DNA from: an uncultured Roseovarius sp.
GTDB taxonomy: Bacteria > Pseudomonadota > Alphaproteobacteria > Rhodobacterales > Rhodobacteraceae
NCBI GenBank assembly: GCA_947499555.1
Contig: CANMOU010000001.1
Coordinates: 1,240,001-1,304,000 of the forward strand
DNA length: 64,000 nucleotides
Reading direction: 5' to 3'
In this document: positions 25,161 through 33,203 of the stretch, piece after piece
Layout of the letters: each line of letters begins with the position of its first letter
How positions within the stretch are numbered: the first letter of the stretch is position 1
Program-made: the position numbers and the translations under genes
Notes under the pieces: model-generated
Database searches by the model: none
Told to the model about the DNA's origin: nothing
The model's input: the letters and a program-made list of their open reading frames with translations, nothing else

Positions 25161-27926
25161 TTATTCCGCTGCAACAGCGCTTGTATCAACAGCCTCAACC
25201 CGGACCGCCGAATACTTGAATTCGGGGATCTTGCCATAGGGGTCAATCGCCGGGTTGGTCAGGACATTCGCCGCCGCCTCAACATAGGCGAAAGGCACGA
25301 ACACCATGTCCGGCGCAATCGCGCGATCGGCGCGCGCCATGATCTCAATCGAGCCGCGTTTCGTGGTGATCCGCACCATGCCGCCCGGCTCAACACCCAG
25401 CTTGCGCAGGGTTGAGGGATGCAGCGAACAATTCGCTTCAGGTTCCACCGCATCAAGCACCGTGGCCCGCCGCGTCATCGAGCCGGTATGCCAATGCTCC
25501 AGCTGCCGCCCGGTGGTCAGAACCATGGGATAGTCAGCATCGGGCAAATCATCTGGCGGGATGACCGCCGCAGGCGTAAACCGCGCTCTGCCCTCGGGCC
25601 GGGGGAAGGCATCGCCAAAGACCACCGACTGACCGGGATCTTCGGGGCTGAGCGAAGGATAGGTCACCGCCTCATTCTCAAGCCGCTCCCAGGTGATATT
25701 GTCGAGACTGCGCATGTTGATGGCCATCTCGGCAAAGACTTCACGGGGATGCGTGTAGGTCCAGGGCAGACCGCAGCGCTTGGCCAGTTCCACCTCGATC
25801 CACCAGTCTTCCTTGGCCTCACCGGGCGGCGGCACCGCCGGACGTAACATCTGCACCGTCCGATTGGTGTTCGAGACCGTGCCGGATTTCTCGTAGAGCG
25901 CCGAAGCGGGCAGGATCACGTCAGCATAATTCGCCGTCTCGGTGATAAAGATATCCTGCACCACCAGATGGTCGAGTTTCGCCAGCGCATCGCGTGCGTG
26001 TTCCACATCGGGGTCCGACATGGCGGGGTTTTCGCCCAGCACATACATCGCCTTGATGTCTCCCGCATGCACCGCATCCATGATCTCGGTCACGGTCAGG
26101 CCCTTTTCGTTCGAGAAATCAGAAGATTGCCAGACATCTGTGAAGGCAGAACGCACGCCATCATCTGTAACCGTTTGATAATCAGGCAGAAACATTGGTA
26201 TGAGGCCAGCATCAGAGGCGCCTTGCACGTTGTTTTGCCCCCTCAGCGGATGCAGGCCTGTGCCCGGACGTCCCACATGACCGCACATCAGGGCAAGGCT
26301 GATCAGGCAACGGGAGTTATCCGTGCCGTGGATATGCTGGCTCACGCCCATGCCCCAGAAGATCATACCGGATTTCGCCGTCGCAAAGTCCCGCGCCACG
26401 GCGCGCAGGGTGTCGGCGGGGATACCGCACAGCTCTTGCATCTTCTCGGGCGGGAACTTGGCCAGATGCGCTTTCTCGGCCTCCCAGTTCTCTGTGAAGG
26501 CCTCGATATATTGCTGATCGTAAAGGCCCTCTTCGACGATCACATGCATGATCGCGTTGAGCATCGAGACATCCGCACCCGGCTTGAACTGCAGCATATG
26601 TGTTGCAAACCGGCGCAGACCCACGCCGCGCGGGTCCATCACGATAAGCTTGCCACCGCGCTTGGTGAACTGCTTGAAATAGGTGGCTGCGACGGGATGG
26701 TTCTCGATCGGGTTGGCCCCGATGACTATCGCCACATCGGCGTTTTCAATCTCGTTGAACGTCGCCGTCACAGCGCCCGAGCCCACGTTTTCAATCAAAG
26801 CCGCCACCGAGGACGCATGGCAAAGCCGCGTGCAGTGATCGACGTTATTGTGGCCGAAGCCCTGGCGGATGAATTTCTGGAAAAGATAGGCCTCTTCATT
26901 GGTGCATTTGGCAGAGCCAAACCCCGCCACCTCGCGCCCGCGTCCTTTGAGGCCCGCTGCCGCCAGATCCAGTGCCTCGTCCCAGGACGCCTCGCGGAAG
27001 AACTCCTGCCAGTTGTCGGGGTTCACGTTCAGCCCCTTGGCCGGGGCATCATCGCGCCGGATCAAAGGTTTGGTCAGGCGATGCTGGTGGTGGATATAGT
27101 CATAGCCAAATCGCCCTTTGACGCAGAGCCGCCCCTCATTGGCGGGGCCATTGATGCCCTCGACATATTTTATCTTGCCGTCCTTGACCTTCATCGAGAT
27201 CTGGCAACCCACACCGCAGAAGGCGCAGACAGACTTGACCTCGTGATCATAGTCATTGCGGTCGCCGACCTGGGCATCATCCACCACGCTGGAGGGCATC
27301 AGGGCCCCTGTCGGACAGGCTTGCACGCATTCGCCACATGCGACACAGGTGCTCTCGCCCATCGGGTCGGCAAAATCGAAGATCGGATAGCTGTCATGCC
27401 CGCGCCCGGCCATGCCGATCACATCATTGACCTGCACTTCTCGGCAGGCCCGCACGCAAAGACCGCATTGAATGCAGGCGTCCAGATTGACGCTCATCGC
27501 CACATGGCTGTCATCAAGAAGTGGCACGCGGTTCTGTTCCAGTTTGGGAAAGCGGCTCTCTGAGACGCCGTTCATCTCGGCCATATCCCACAGGTGGCTC
27601 GACTGGTCATGCGCCTTGGCCTGTTCAGGCTGGTCGGTCACCAGCATCTCAACCACCATTTTGCGCGCAGTCTCGGCCCGGGCGGAATTGGTGGTGACGA
27701 CCATGCCATCGGTGGCTTCGCGAATGCAGGAGGCCACAAGCGTGCGTTCGCCCTCAACCTCAACCATGCAGGCGCGGCAGTTGCCGTCGGGGCGATAGCC
27801 CGGCGCAGGTTTGTGGCAGAGATGCGGGATCACAAGGCCCCGGCCATGGGCCACTTCCCAGATCGTCAGGCCCTTCTCGGCCTCAATCTCTTGCCCATCC
27901 AGCGTGAATTTCACTTTATCCGTCAT
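25161..27926 (-). CDS. fdhA: NAD-dependent formate dehydrogenase alpha subunit (FdsA type)
   Basis: This catalytic subunit oxidises formate to CO2 in the cytoplasm. The 921-residue chain starts with a 2Fe-2S ferredoxin domain (cysteines about 38-66). Next come the CIQCGLCVRAC and CVACGECVQACPTGAL 4Fe-4S clusters (about 150-215), then CAFCGVGCQISM opening the molybdopterin part. The Mo ligand is a normal cysteine in the DHCTRLCHASS segment, followed by the essential histidine; there is no selenocysteine codon. A molydopterin-dinucleotide domain closes the chain. It lies three bases after the beta-subunit gene. The delta subunit and FdhD chaperone genes are not adjacent. Confidence 0.92.
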   Translation of the reverse strand: MTDKVKFTLDGQEIEAEKGLTIWEVAHGRGLVIPHLCHKPAPGYRPDGNCRACMVEVEGERTLVASCIREATDGMVVTTNSARAETARKMVVEMLVTDQPEQAKAHDQSSHLWDMAEMNGVSESRFPKLEQNRVPLLDDSHVAMSVNLDACIQCGLCVRACREVQVNDVIGMAGRGHDSYPIFDFADPMGESTCVACGECVQACPTGALMPSSVVDDAQVGDRNDYDHEVKSVCAFCGVGCQISMKVKDGKIKYVEGINGPANEGRLCVKGRFGYDYIHHQHRLTKPLIRRDDAPAKGLNVNPDNWQEFFREASWDEALDLAAAGLKGRGREVAGFGSAKCTNEEAYLFQKFIRQGFGHNNVDHCTRLCHASSVAALIENVGSGAVTATFNEIENADVAIVIGANPIENHPVAATYFKQFTKRGGKLIVMDPRGVGLRRFATHMLQFKPGADVSMLNAIMHVIVEEGLYDQQYIEAFTENWEAEKAHLAKFPPEKMQELCGIPADTLRAVARDFATAKSGMIFWGMGVSQHIHGTDNSRCLISLALMCGHVGRPGTGLHPLRGQNNVQGASDAGLIPMFLPDYQTVTDDGVRSAFTDVWQSSDFSNEKGLTVTEIMDAVHAGDIKAMYVLGENPAMSDPDVEHARDALAKLDHLVVQDIFITETANYADVILPASALYEKSGTVSNTNRTVQMLRPAVPPPGEAKEDWWIEVELAKRCGLPWTYTHPREVFAEMAINMRSLDNITWERLENEAVTYPSLSPEDPGQSVVFGDAFPRPEGRARFTPAAVIPPDDLPDADYPMVLTTGRQLEHWHTGSMTRRATVLDAVEPEANCSLHPSTLRKLGVEPGGMVRITTKRGSIEIMARADRAIAPDMVFVPFAYVEAAANVLTNPAIDPYGKIPEFKYSAVRVEAVDTSAVAAE

Positions 27927-27929
27927 GGC

Positions 27930-29615
27930 TCACACCTCATCCGGGAAATGTTTCATGGTCAGCCTGATAGGGTTCGGCGCCGCCTGCCCCAATCCGCAGA
28001 TCGAGGCATCGACCATGGTCAGGCTGAGCTCTTCCAAGAGCCCCTGATCCCACGTATCAGCCTGCATCAGCTTGACCGCTTTTTCACAGCCCACACGGCA
28101 GGGCGTGCATTGACCACAGCTTTCATCCTCAAAGAATTTCAGCATGTTGATGGCGGCTTCCTTGGCGCTGTCCTGATCCGACAGGACGACAACAGCGGCA
28201 GATCCGATGAACGAGCCATGCGGTTGCAGCGTATCAAAGTCCAAAGGCACGTCATCCATATGCGCGGGCAACAGACCCGAGGATGGGCCACCGGGCTGAT
28301 AGGCTTTGAACGTATGGCCTTCGAGCATCCCGCCAGAGGCCTCAATGATGTCGGTGATTGTGGACCCGGCGGGCAACAGATGCACGCCAGGATTCTTTAC
28401 CCGGCCCGAAACTGAATAAGACCGAAGCCCCTTGCGCCCATTCTTCTCAACACCGGATAGGATTTCTTTGCCTTCCCGCAGCACACGGGCAACCCAGTAG
28501 AGCGTCTCCACGTTGTTCACCAAAGTCGGACGGTTGAATATGCCCACTTGGGCGACGAAAGGCGGGCGGTGACGCGGCAAACCGCGCTTGCCTTCGATGC
28601 TCTCGATCATCGCGCTTTCTTCGCCGCAGATATAAGCCCCGGCCCCGCGTCGCAGGTCGATATAGCCCGCAGGCACGACGCCGGCCTCTTCCAACGCCTT
28701 GATTTCGCGTGCCAAAATCTCCAGCACGGCAGGGTATTCGTCGCGCATGTAGATGAAACAGGTCTCGGCCTCGACCGCCCACGCGGCAATCAGCATCCCT
28801 TCCAGGAACAGATGCGGCGTGCGTTCCAGGTAATAGCGGTCCTTGAACGTGCCGGGCTCGCCCTCGTCACCATTAACGGCAAGGTAACGCGGCCCGGCCT
28901 CGGCCCGCACGAAGCCCCATTTGCGCCCTGACGGGAAGCCAGCGCCACCAAGCCCGCGCAGGCCAGACTCCAACAATTCCTGCTGGATGGCTTCAAAATT
29001 CCCTCCGGCGCGTATTTCTTCCAGCTTCGTATAGCCGCCTGCCGCCCTGTAGGCCGCGAAATCCTCGTAGTCCGGCAGATGCGCATGGGTGTCACTTGCC
29101 GCAATCGCCGCTTCGACCTTTTCCACGGTCGCATGATCAATATGATTGTGGCCCAGCTCCAGCACCGGCGCGGTATCACAGCGCCCCATACATGGTGCAC
29201 GCAGCACGCGGACTTGCGCGGGGTTCATGCCCTCTTCCAAAGCGGCCTTGAGCTGTTGCGCGCCGGCCAATTCGCATGACAGCGAGTCGCAGACCCGGAT
29301 AGTCAGCGCGGGCGGCGGCACCTCGCCCTCTTTGACCACGTCGAAATGGGCGTAGAACGTGGCAACCTCATAGACCTCGGCCTGCGCAATGCGCATTTCC
29401 TCGGCCAAAGCCCGCAGATGCGCTGCGCTCAAATGGCCATATTTGTCCTGAATGAGATGCAGGTATTCAATGAGCAAGTCGCGCCGCCGGGGTCGTTCGC
29501 CCAGCAAGTCACGCACTTCATCCCATGCCTCATCGGTGAGTTGGCGACCCTTGGGCGTATGCCGCCCTTTGCCTTTGCCAGACTTCCAAACGCCGCTACG
29601 ATCATCCAGTGCCAT
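27930..29615 (-). CDS. fdhB: formate dehydrogenase gamma-beta fusion (FdsG-FdsB/NuoE-NuoF type)
   Basis: This diaphorase subunit passes electrons from FdhA to NAD. It is a natural fusion. Residues about 30-160 are the thioredoxin-like 2Fe-2S protein (cysteines in CDSLSCELAG and APCMGRCDTAP). About 215-400 is the NAD/FMN domain with GLGGAGFPSGRKW and NGDEGEPGTFKDR. The C-terminus has the 4Fe-4S motif ESCGQCTPCRVGCEKAV. FdsG and FdsB are separate proteins in Rhodobacter capsulatus and Cupriavidus, so the 561-residue fusion is a lineage feature. It is the first gene of the fdh operon. Confidence 0.9.
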   Translation of the reverse strand: MALDDRSGVWKSGKGKGRHTPKGRQLTDEAWDEVRDLLGERPRRRDLLIEYLHLIQDKYGHLSAAHLRALAEEMRIAQAEVYEVATFYAHFDVVKEGEVPPPALTIRVCDSLSCELAGAQQLKAALEEGMNPAQVRVLRAPCMGRCDTAPVLELGHNHIDHATVEKVEAAIAASDTHAHLPDYEDFAAYRAAGGYTKLEEIRAGGNFEAIQQELLESGLRGLGGAGFPSGRKWGFVRAEAGPRYLAVNGDEGEPGTFKDRYYLERTPHLFLEGMLIAAWAVEAETCFIYMRDEYPAVLEILAREIKALEEAGVVPAGYIDLRRGAGAYICGEESAMIESIEGKRGLPRHRPPFVAQVGIFNRPTLVNNVETLYWVARVLREGKEILSGVEKNGRKGLRSYSVSGRVKNPGVHLLPAGSTITDIIEASGGMLEGHTFKAYQPGGPSSGLLPAHMDDVPLDFDTLQPHGSFIGSAAVVVLSDQDSAKEAAINMLKFFEDESCGQCTPCRVGCEKAVKLMQADTWDQGLLEELSLTMVDASICGLGQAAPNPIRLTMKHFPDEV

Positions 29616-29690
29616 AAAGGTGCCTCCCGATTGCGAGGCGGACCCTAACGCAAGACAATTGCATACAAAATTCGTTTTCCGCGAAACCGT

Positions 29691-29707
29691 GATAAGCTGT
29701 GCTTATC
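29691..29707 (-). promoter_or_regulatory. hairpin over the LysR stop codon, before fdhB
   Basis: GATAAGC (29691-29697) and GCTTATC (29701-29707) pair across TGT. The sequence overlaps the stop of the LysR gene and lies about 75 bases before the fdhB start. It may be a terminator-like element or part of the LysR-target promoter. Confidence 0.4.
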
Positions 29708-30578
29708 GCAGCGCGTCACGCAAGGCTTGCAATGTCCGAAGGCCCGGCCCCCGCTTCGGCGTCACAAGGCTCAGCGACTTGCGCACGACCGGATTTGTCA
29801 GCGGATGAACCTCAACAGCATCCAAAGTCCCAATGCTTTCCACCACGCCGCGCGGCACGATGGTGGCCGCAGCACCTGAGATGGCCATAACCACCCCTGC
29901 AGTGAGACCCGACAGTTCCGCCACGACCTTGGGACGCACACCAACCTGTTGGAAGACCTCATCAAGAATGCGCCGGTTCTGCATGCCCGGTTCCAGAAGG
30001 CACATGGGCAACTGGCTGGCTTCTTCCCAGGTGATGTCCCCCTGATCGGGGTCGACCATACCCGTTGGCGCAAGCAAGACATATTCCTCTTCATGCACCG
30101 GCTTTGCCTCAAGCGTTTCACTGTCCACGGCCTCGGTGTACGTTATCCCGGCGTCAAACAACCCCTCTTCGAGGCCCAGCAACACCGACATGGACGAGGT
30201 CGATTTCAGCTTGACCGTGATACCGGGATTGCTCTCTCGCAGCGCCTTGACCAGTTTGGCAGCATAAGCCGAGGCAGTGGGCACCACGCCCAGCCGCAGA
30301 ACACCGGTCACATCGCCCGGTTCTGCGCTGAATTCACGCTCGAGCCTTTCGACGTCTTCGAGGATCTGCAGCGCATGACGCACGATTGACTCACCATCCG
30401 GCGTCAGCCCTTCAAATCGGTTGCCGCGCCGCACGATCTTTGTCTTAAGATGCTCTTCCAACTTGCTGATACGCATGGAAAAAGCAGGCTGGGAGACACC
30501 GCATTCCTCAGCCGCGCGGGCAAAGTGTTTCTGCCGCGCAAGCGCAGTCAGGTAATGGAGATCTTTCAGACTGAGCAC
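29703..30578 (-). CDS. LysR-family regulator, probably of formate dehydrogenase
   Basis: A 291-residue regulator from the GTG at 30578. Residues 1-60 are the LysR winged helix (LKDLHYLTALARQKHFARAAEECGVSQPAFSMRISKLEEHL), and the rest is a two-lobed periplasmic-binding-like effector domain. I prefer GTG 30578 (AAAGGA seven to eight bases upstream, and the usual N-terminus) over ATG 30614, which lacks a ribosome site. It lies immediately upstream of the fdh genes on the same strand, as the fds regulators often do. OxyR-like proteins share the overall fold, but the paired redox cysteines are not present. Confidence 0.85.
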   Translation of the reverse strand: MLSLKDLHYLTALARQKHFARAAEECGVSQPAFSMRISKLEEHLKTKIVRRGNRFEGLTPDGESIVRHALQILEDVERLEREFSAEPGDVTGVLRLGVVPTASAYAAKLVKALRESNPGITVKLKSTSSMSVLLGLEEGLFDAGITYTEAVDSETLEAKPVHEEEYVLLAPTGMVDPDQGDITWEEASQLPMCLLEPGMQNRRILDEVFQQVGVRPKVVAELSGLTAGVVMAISGAAATIVPRGVVESIGTLDAVEVHPLTNPVVRKSLSLVTPKRGPGLRTLQALRDALR

Positions 30579-30616
30579 CGGTGATCCTTTGCCGTCGAGA
30601 ATGGCCACAGGCATCT

Positions 30617-30631
30617 GTGATAGCCTATCAC
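30617..30631. promoter_or_regulatory. palindrome upstream of the LysR gene
   Basis: GTGATAG-C-CTATCAC is an exact inverted repeat that fits the LysR T-N11-A box (T30618 to A30630). It lies 39 bases before the proposed LysR start, as expected for an autoregulatory site. Confidence 0.5.
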
Positions 30632-30668
30632 GTTTTTCTTGACCAGAATGAAGCGGACCCCGAGCGCC

Positions 30669-31244
30669 TTAGATTTCAATCACATAGATGCAGGACGACT
30701 GGCCAGTTTTACAGCAGCGGAGATGTTCTACGCGGGCCCGCGCGGAAATGAGGTTACGAAAGACCGTTTCGATCAAGGCGCGTTGCCAAAGACAGCCCCA
30801 GATCACAGCGGGATTTTTATCGATAACAAGATACATCGGCGGCCCGGCCATCACGCGAACTGAGCCGGATCCTGCAAAAGTCCAGGCAATACGTTTCAGC
30901 GCATCAAGCAGCAGAGGCGCTGAAACATGGTCCGGCAATGTATAGAGCATTTTTTGCGCGATACCCGGTATATGCTCTTTCAGAAGGTCCTCTGCCGCCT
31001 TGCGCGCAGACAAAATGACAACCCGGCTGGCCAGAGCCTTTGGCAAGACCCGCTCTAATATCTGAAACAAGCTCAAGATAGCGGTTGGCGAGAAAGACGG
31101 GCGGTTTTGATCGGTCTTTAAATAAGGTAGCCCCGCTTCTGCGATAACCTTGTGCCTGAGCGGCTCCCCACCGATTTCGGTCAGAGATTGCATAATATGC
31201 CCAAAGGCCTTTGATCCAAAAACGGGTTCAGCGAGATCATCCAT
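30669..31244 (-). CDS. bchJ: BchJ, V4R-domain bacteriochlorophyll biosynthesis protein
   Basis: This 191-residue protein has a C-terminal 4-vinyl-reductase (V4R) domain at about 90-190, ending with the typical cysteine-bearing LRCCKTGQSSCIYVIEI segment. BchJ was first named a 4-vinyl protochlorophyllide reductase, but later work assigns that reaction to BciA/BciB-type enzymes, and BchJ may act as a pigment-intermediate carrier. It is transcribed alone behind a 266-base gap, downstream of idi on the same strand, at the outer edge of the photosynthesis cluster. Its start has GAGGA upstream. Confidence 0.8.
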   Translation of the reverse strand: MDDLAEPVFGSKAFGHIMQSLTEIGGEPLRHKVIAEAGLPYLKTDQNRPSFSPTAILSLFQILERVLPKALASRVVILSARKAAEDLLKEHIPGIAQKMLYTLPDHVSAPLLLDALKRIAWTFAGSGSVRVMAGPPMYLVIDKNPAVIWGCLWQRALIETVFRNLISARARVEHLRCCKTGQSSCIYVIEI

Positions 31245-31510
31245 AACTCGTCCTCAAGCTCGCAAGCGAGCCTTGTGCGTGAAACCACTTTCAGGACAAA
31301 CGTGCTGGATTGGATCATACTATGTGCCGGCGAAATCCGTATCCAATCTGTCCAGCAACCCAAATTTTTCAGATGAAAATTCGGAATGACTCAAAAGCGA
31401 TCATTTAGAAAAACATGTAACCGGTTACATTACGAGCCGTATGTCAACGATATCCTCAGCGGAAACAAGAGATTTCCGAGTATTATTACTGCGAATTTGC
31501 GGCGGATTCT
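31245..31510 (-). promoter_or_regulatory. bchJ upstream region
   Basis: This 266-base gap between idi and bchJ has a hairpin GCTCG-CAAG-CGAGC (31258-31271) about 14 bases before the bchJ ATG, where it could affect translation, and the palindrome at 31415. I find no TGT-N12-ACA PpsR box here on either strand. Confidence 0.4.
31415..31430. promoter_or_regulatory. 16-bp perfect palindrome resembling a LacI-family operator
   Basis: ATGTAACCGGTTACAT is perfectly symmetric with the central CG of LacI/GalR-type operators (TGTAANCGNTTACA-like). It is about 170 bases upstream of bchJ. No LacI-family gene is in the window, and the N8 spacing rules out a standard PpsR box. Confidence 0.5.
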
Positions 31511-32026
31511 TTACGCAAATATCTGTCGCGCATGCTCTTTAAGATAGATACGTAGCCAAGGTGTAAAGCGCTCTGGCTCTTGGCTTGTCAAAACAGACAA
31601 TTCTTCAAGATCAACCCAATCAACATCCATAACTTCCATTGGATTGGGTGACATCGCAATTCGGCTTGCAACATGGGCCATGAAGACATCCACGACTTCG
31701 TGTTCGATCAAGCCATTTCCCACATCCGCGCGATATTCAAGCTTGTCCCGAGGCTCCAGCTTGAGCCCCTTGATGCCAAGCTCTTCATCCAGCCGCCGGT
31801 GCGCGCAAGCCTCGGGGTCTTCGCCCCAATGCGGATGGGTACAGCACGTGTTCGCCCAAAGGCCCGGCGTGTGGTATTTGCAAAGCGCGCGGCGCTGGAG
31901 CAGGACATCATTGCCATGCATCACGAAGACCGACACCGCCTTGTGACGCAACCCCTTCTGGTGCGCCTCAAGTTTTTCCACGGCAACCAGATCGCCGCCA
32001 ACCCAAGTCGGTATCATTATGCTCAT
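31511..32026 (-). CDS. idi: isopentenyl-diphosphate delta-isomerase, type 1
   Basis: This 171-residue Nudix-fold enzyme interconverts isopentenyl and dimethylallyl diphosphate for carotenoid and phytyl chains. The catalytic cysteine is in ANTCCTHPHWGE and the Nudix-like glutamates are in AHRRLDEELGI; VGNGLIEHEVVDVF carries the second metal glutamate region. The start at 32026 overlaps the bchP stop (ATGA) and gives the normal length; the frame happens to extend farther upstream. It is the last gene of bchG-bch2-bchP-idi, as in Rhodobacter. Confidence 0.93.
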   Translation of the reverse strand: MSIMIPTWVGGDLVAVEKLEAHQKGLRHKAVSVFVMHGNDVLLQRRALCKYHTPGLWANTCCTHPHWGEDPEACAHRRLDEELGIKGLKLEPRDKLEYRADVGNGLIEHEVVDVFMAHVASRIAMSPNPMEVMDVDWVDLEELSVLTSQEPERFTPWLRIYLKEHARQIFA

Positions 32027-33201
32027 GTGAATCCCGTCGGAACAAGCCGTGTCAGATGCGCAAGGTTCTTCAACCCGATCTTGATATGCGCCAAGGGCCG
32101 TGCGCGCACCAGCTTTTTGTTCATATAGGCCTCGAATGTCAGGCGTTGCACGTCGATATCGTGGCAAAGAGAGACAAAACGCTCGCGGCGCTCATCCGAG
32201 CGATAATAGGCGTTCTGCATAGATGCCAGCACACGGAAGACCATCTTGTGTTCCTTCATGAACATCTGCCGTGCCAGACGCAAATCCTTCGCCCGGCCCG
32301 ACGCCAGACAGGCCGCTGCCGCCGTCGCCGCCGCACGCCCCCCGGCCATGGCGTAATAGATGCCCTCTCCCGAACTTGGCGCGACCACGCCCGCCGCATC
32401 TCCGGCCAGAACCACGTCCTTGCCATTGTCCCACCGGTCAAGCGGTTTCAGCGGAATGGGAGCACCTTCCTTGCGGATCGTCTCGCATTGATCAAGACCG
32501 CTTGCCACGCGCAAATCCGCTGTGGCCTTCTTCAGATCAACTTCCTTGACCATGGATCCCATCCCGACGCTTGCGGATTTGCCATGCGGGAAGACCCAGC
32601 CATAGAAATCGGGCGAGATGCGCCCGTCATAGACAACGTCGCAACGATCAGGATGATAATCCCCAACAGCACCGGGGGCTTCGATGATTTCGTGATAGGC
32701 GATAACGTAGGGAATGCGGTCGCCGCCCTCCACCTCGTCGCGCGCCACATCTGACCGCGCACCATCCGCGCCGATGACCAGCTTGCAGGGCAATTCACGT
32801 TCATTGCCGCTGACCTTGTCCCGATAGATGACCTTGACCACACCGATATCGCGTTCAATTCGTCGGTAGGTGCCGGTTGCGCGCACGGCCCCCGCCTTGG
32901 CCGCGCGCTCGCGCAGGAATTCATCGAAATGCTCGCGATCCACCATGCCGACAAAGCCGTTTTCAATGGGAATATCCACTTTGCGCCCGGTCGGAGAGAT
33001 CATCCTTGCCGTGGTGATCTTGGCCACAAGCAAGTCATTTGGGATGTCAAAATCGGCAATCAGCCTTGGTGGAATGGCTCCGCCGCAGGGTTTGATCCGC
33101 CCTGCCCTGTCGAGCAGCGCCACCTTATGTCCAGAGCGCGCCAGATCTTCGGCTGCCGTCGCTCCGGCAGGCCCCCCTCCGACAACAACTACATCATACA
33201 T
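32023..33201 (-). CDS. bchP: geranylgeranyl reductase BchP
   Basis: This flavoprotein reduces the geranylgeranyl tail of bacteriochlorophyll to phytyl. The 392-residue chain begins YDVVVVGGGPAGATAAEDLARSG (FAD dinucleotide fold), has DRAGRIKPCGGAIPP with the family cysteine near 42, and VLAGDAAGVVAPSSGEGIYYAM near residue 285 for the second FAD contact. The start at 33201 has GGGAGAG upstream and is preferred over the in-frame ATG at 33264 inside the upstream gene. It is two bases from the bch2 stop and overlaps idi by four. Confidence 0.95.
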   Translation of the reverse strand: MYDVVVVGGGPAGATAAEDLARSGHKVALLDRAGRIKPCGGAIPPRLIADFDIPNDLLVAKITTARMISPTGRKVDIPIENGFVGMVDREHFDEFLRERAAKAGAVRATGTYRRIERDIGVVKVIYRDKVSGNERELPCKLVIGADGARSDVARDEVEGGDRIPYVIAYHEIIEAPGAVGDYHPDRCDVVYDGRISPDFYGWVFPHGKSASVGMGSMVKEVDLKKATADLRVASGLDQCETIRKEGAPIPLKPLDRWDNGKDVVLAGDAAGVVAPSSGEGIYYAMAGGRAAATAAAACLASGRAKDLRLARQMFMKEHKMVFRVLASMQNAYYRSDERRERFVSLCHDIDVQRLTFEAYMNKKLVRARPLAHIKIGLKNLAHLTRLVPTGFT

Positions 33202-33203
33202 GC

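Noticed and set aside
25161-27926. Selenocysteine in formate dehydrogenase
   Set aside because: The Mo-ligand position is an ordinary cysteine codon in the DHCTRLCHASS segment and the frame has no internal TGA.
31415-31430. Palindrome before bchJ as a PpsR box
   Set aside because: The spacing between TGT and ACA is 8 rather than 12 bases, and the central CG fits LacI-type operators better.
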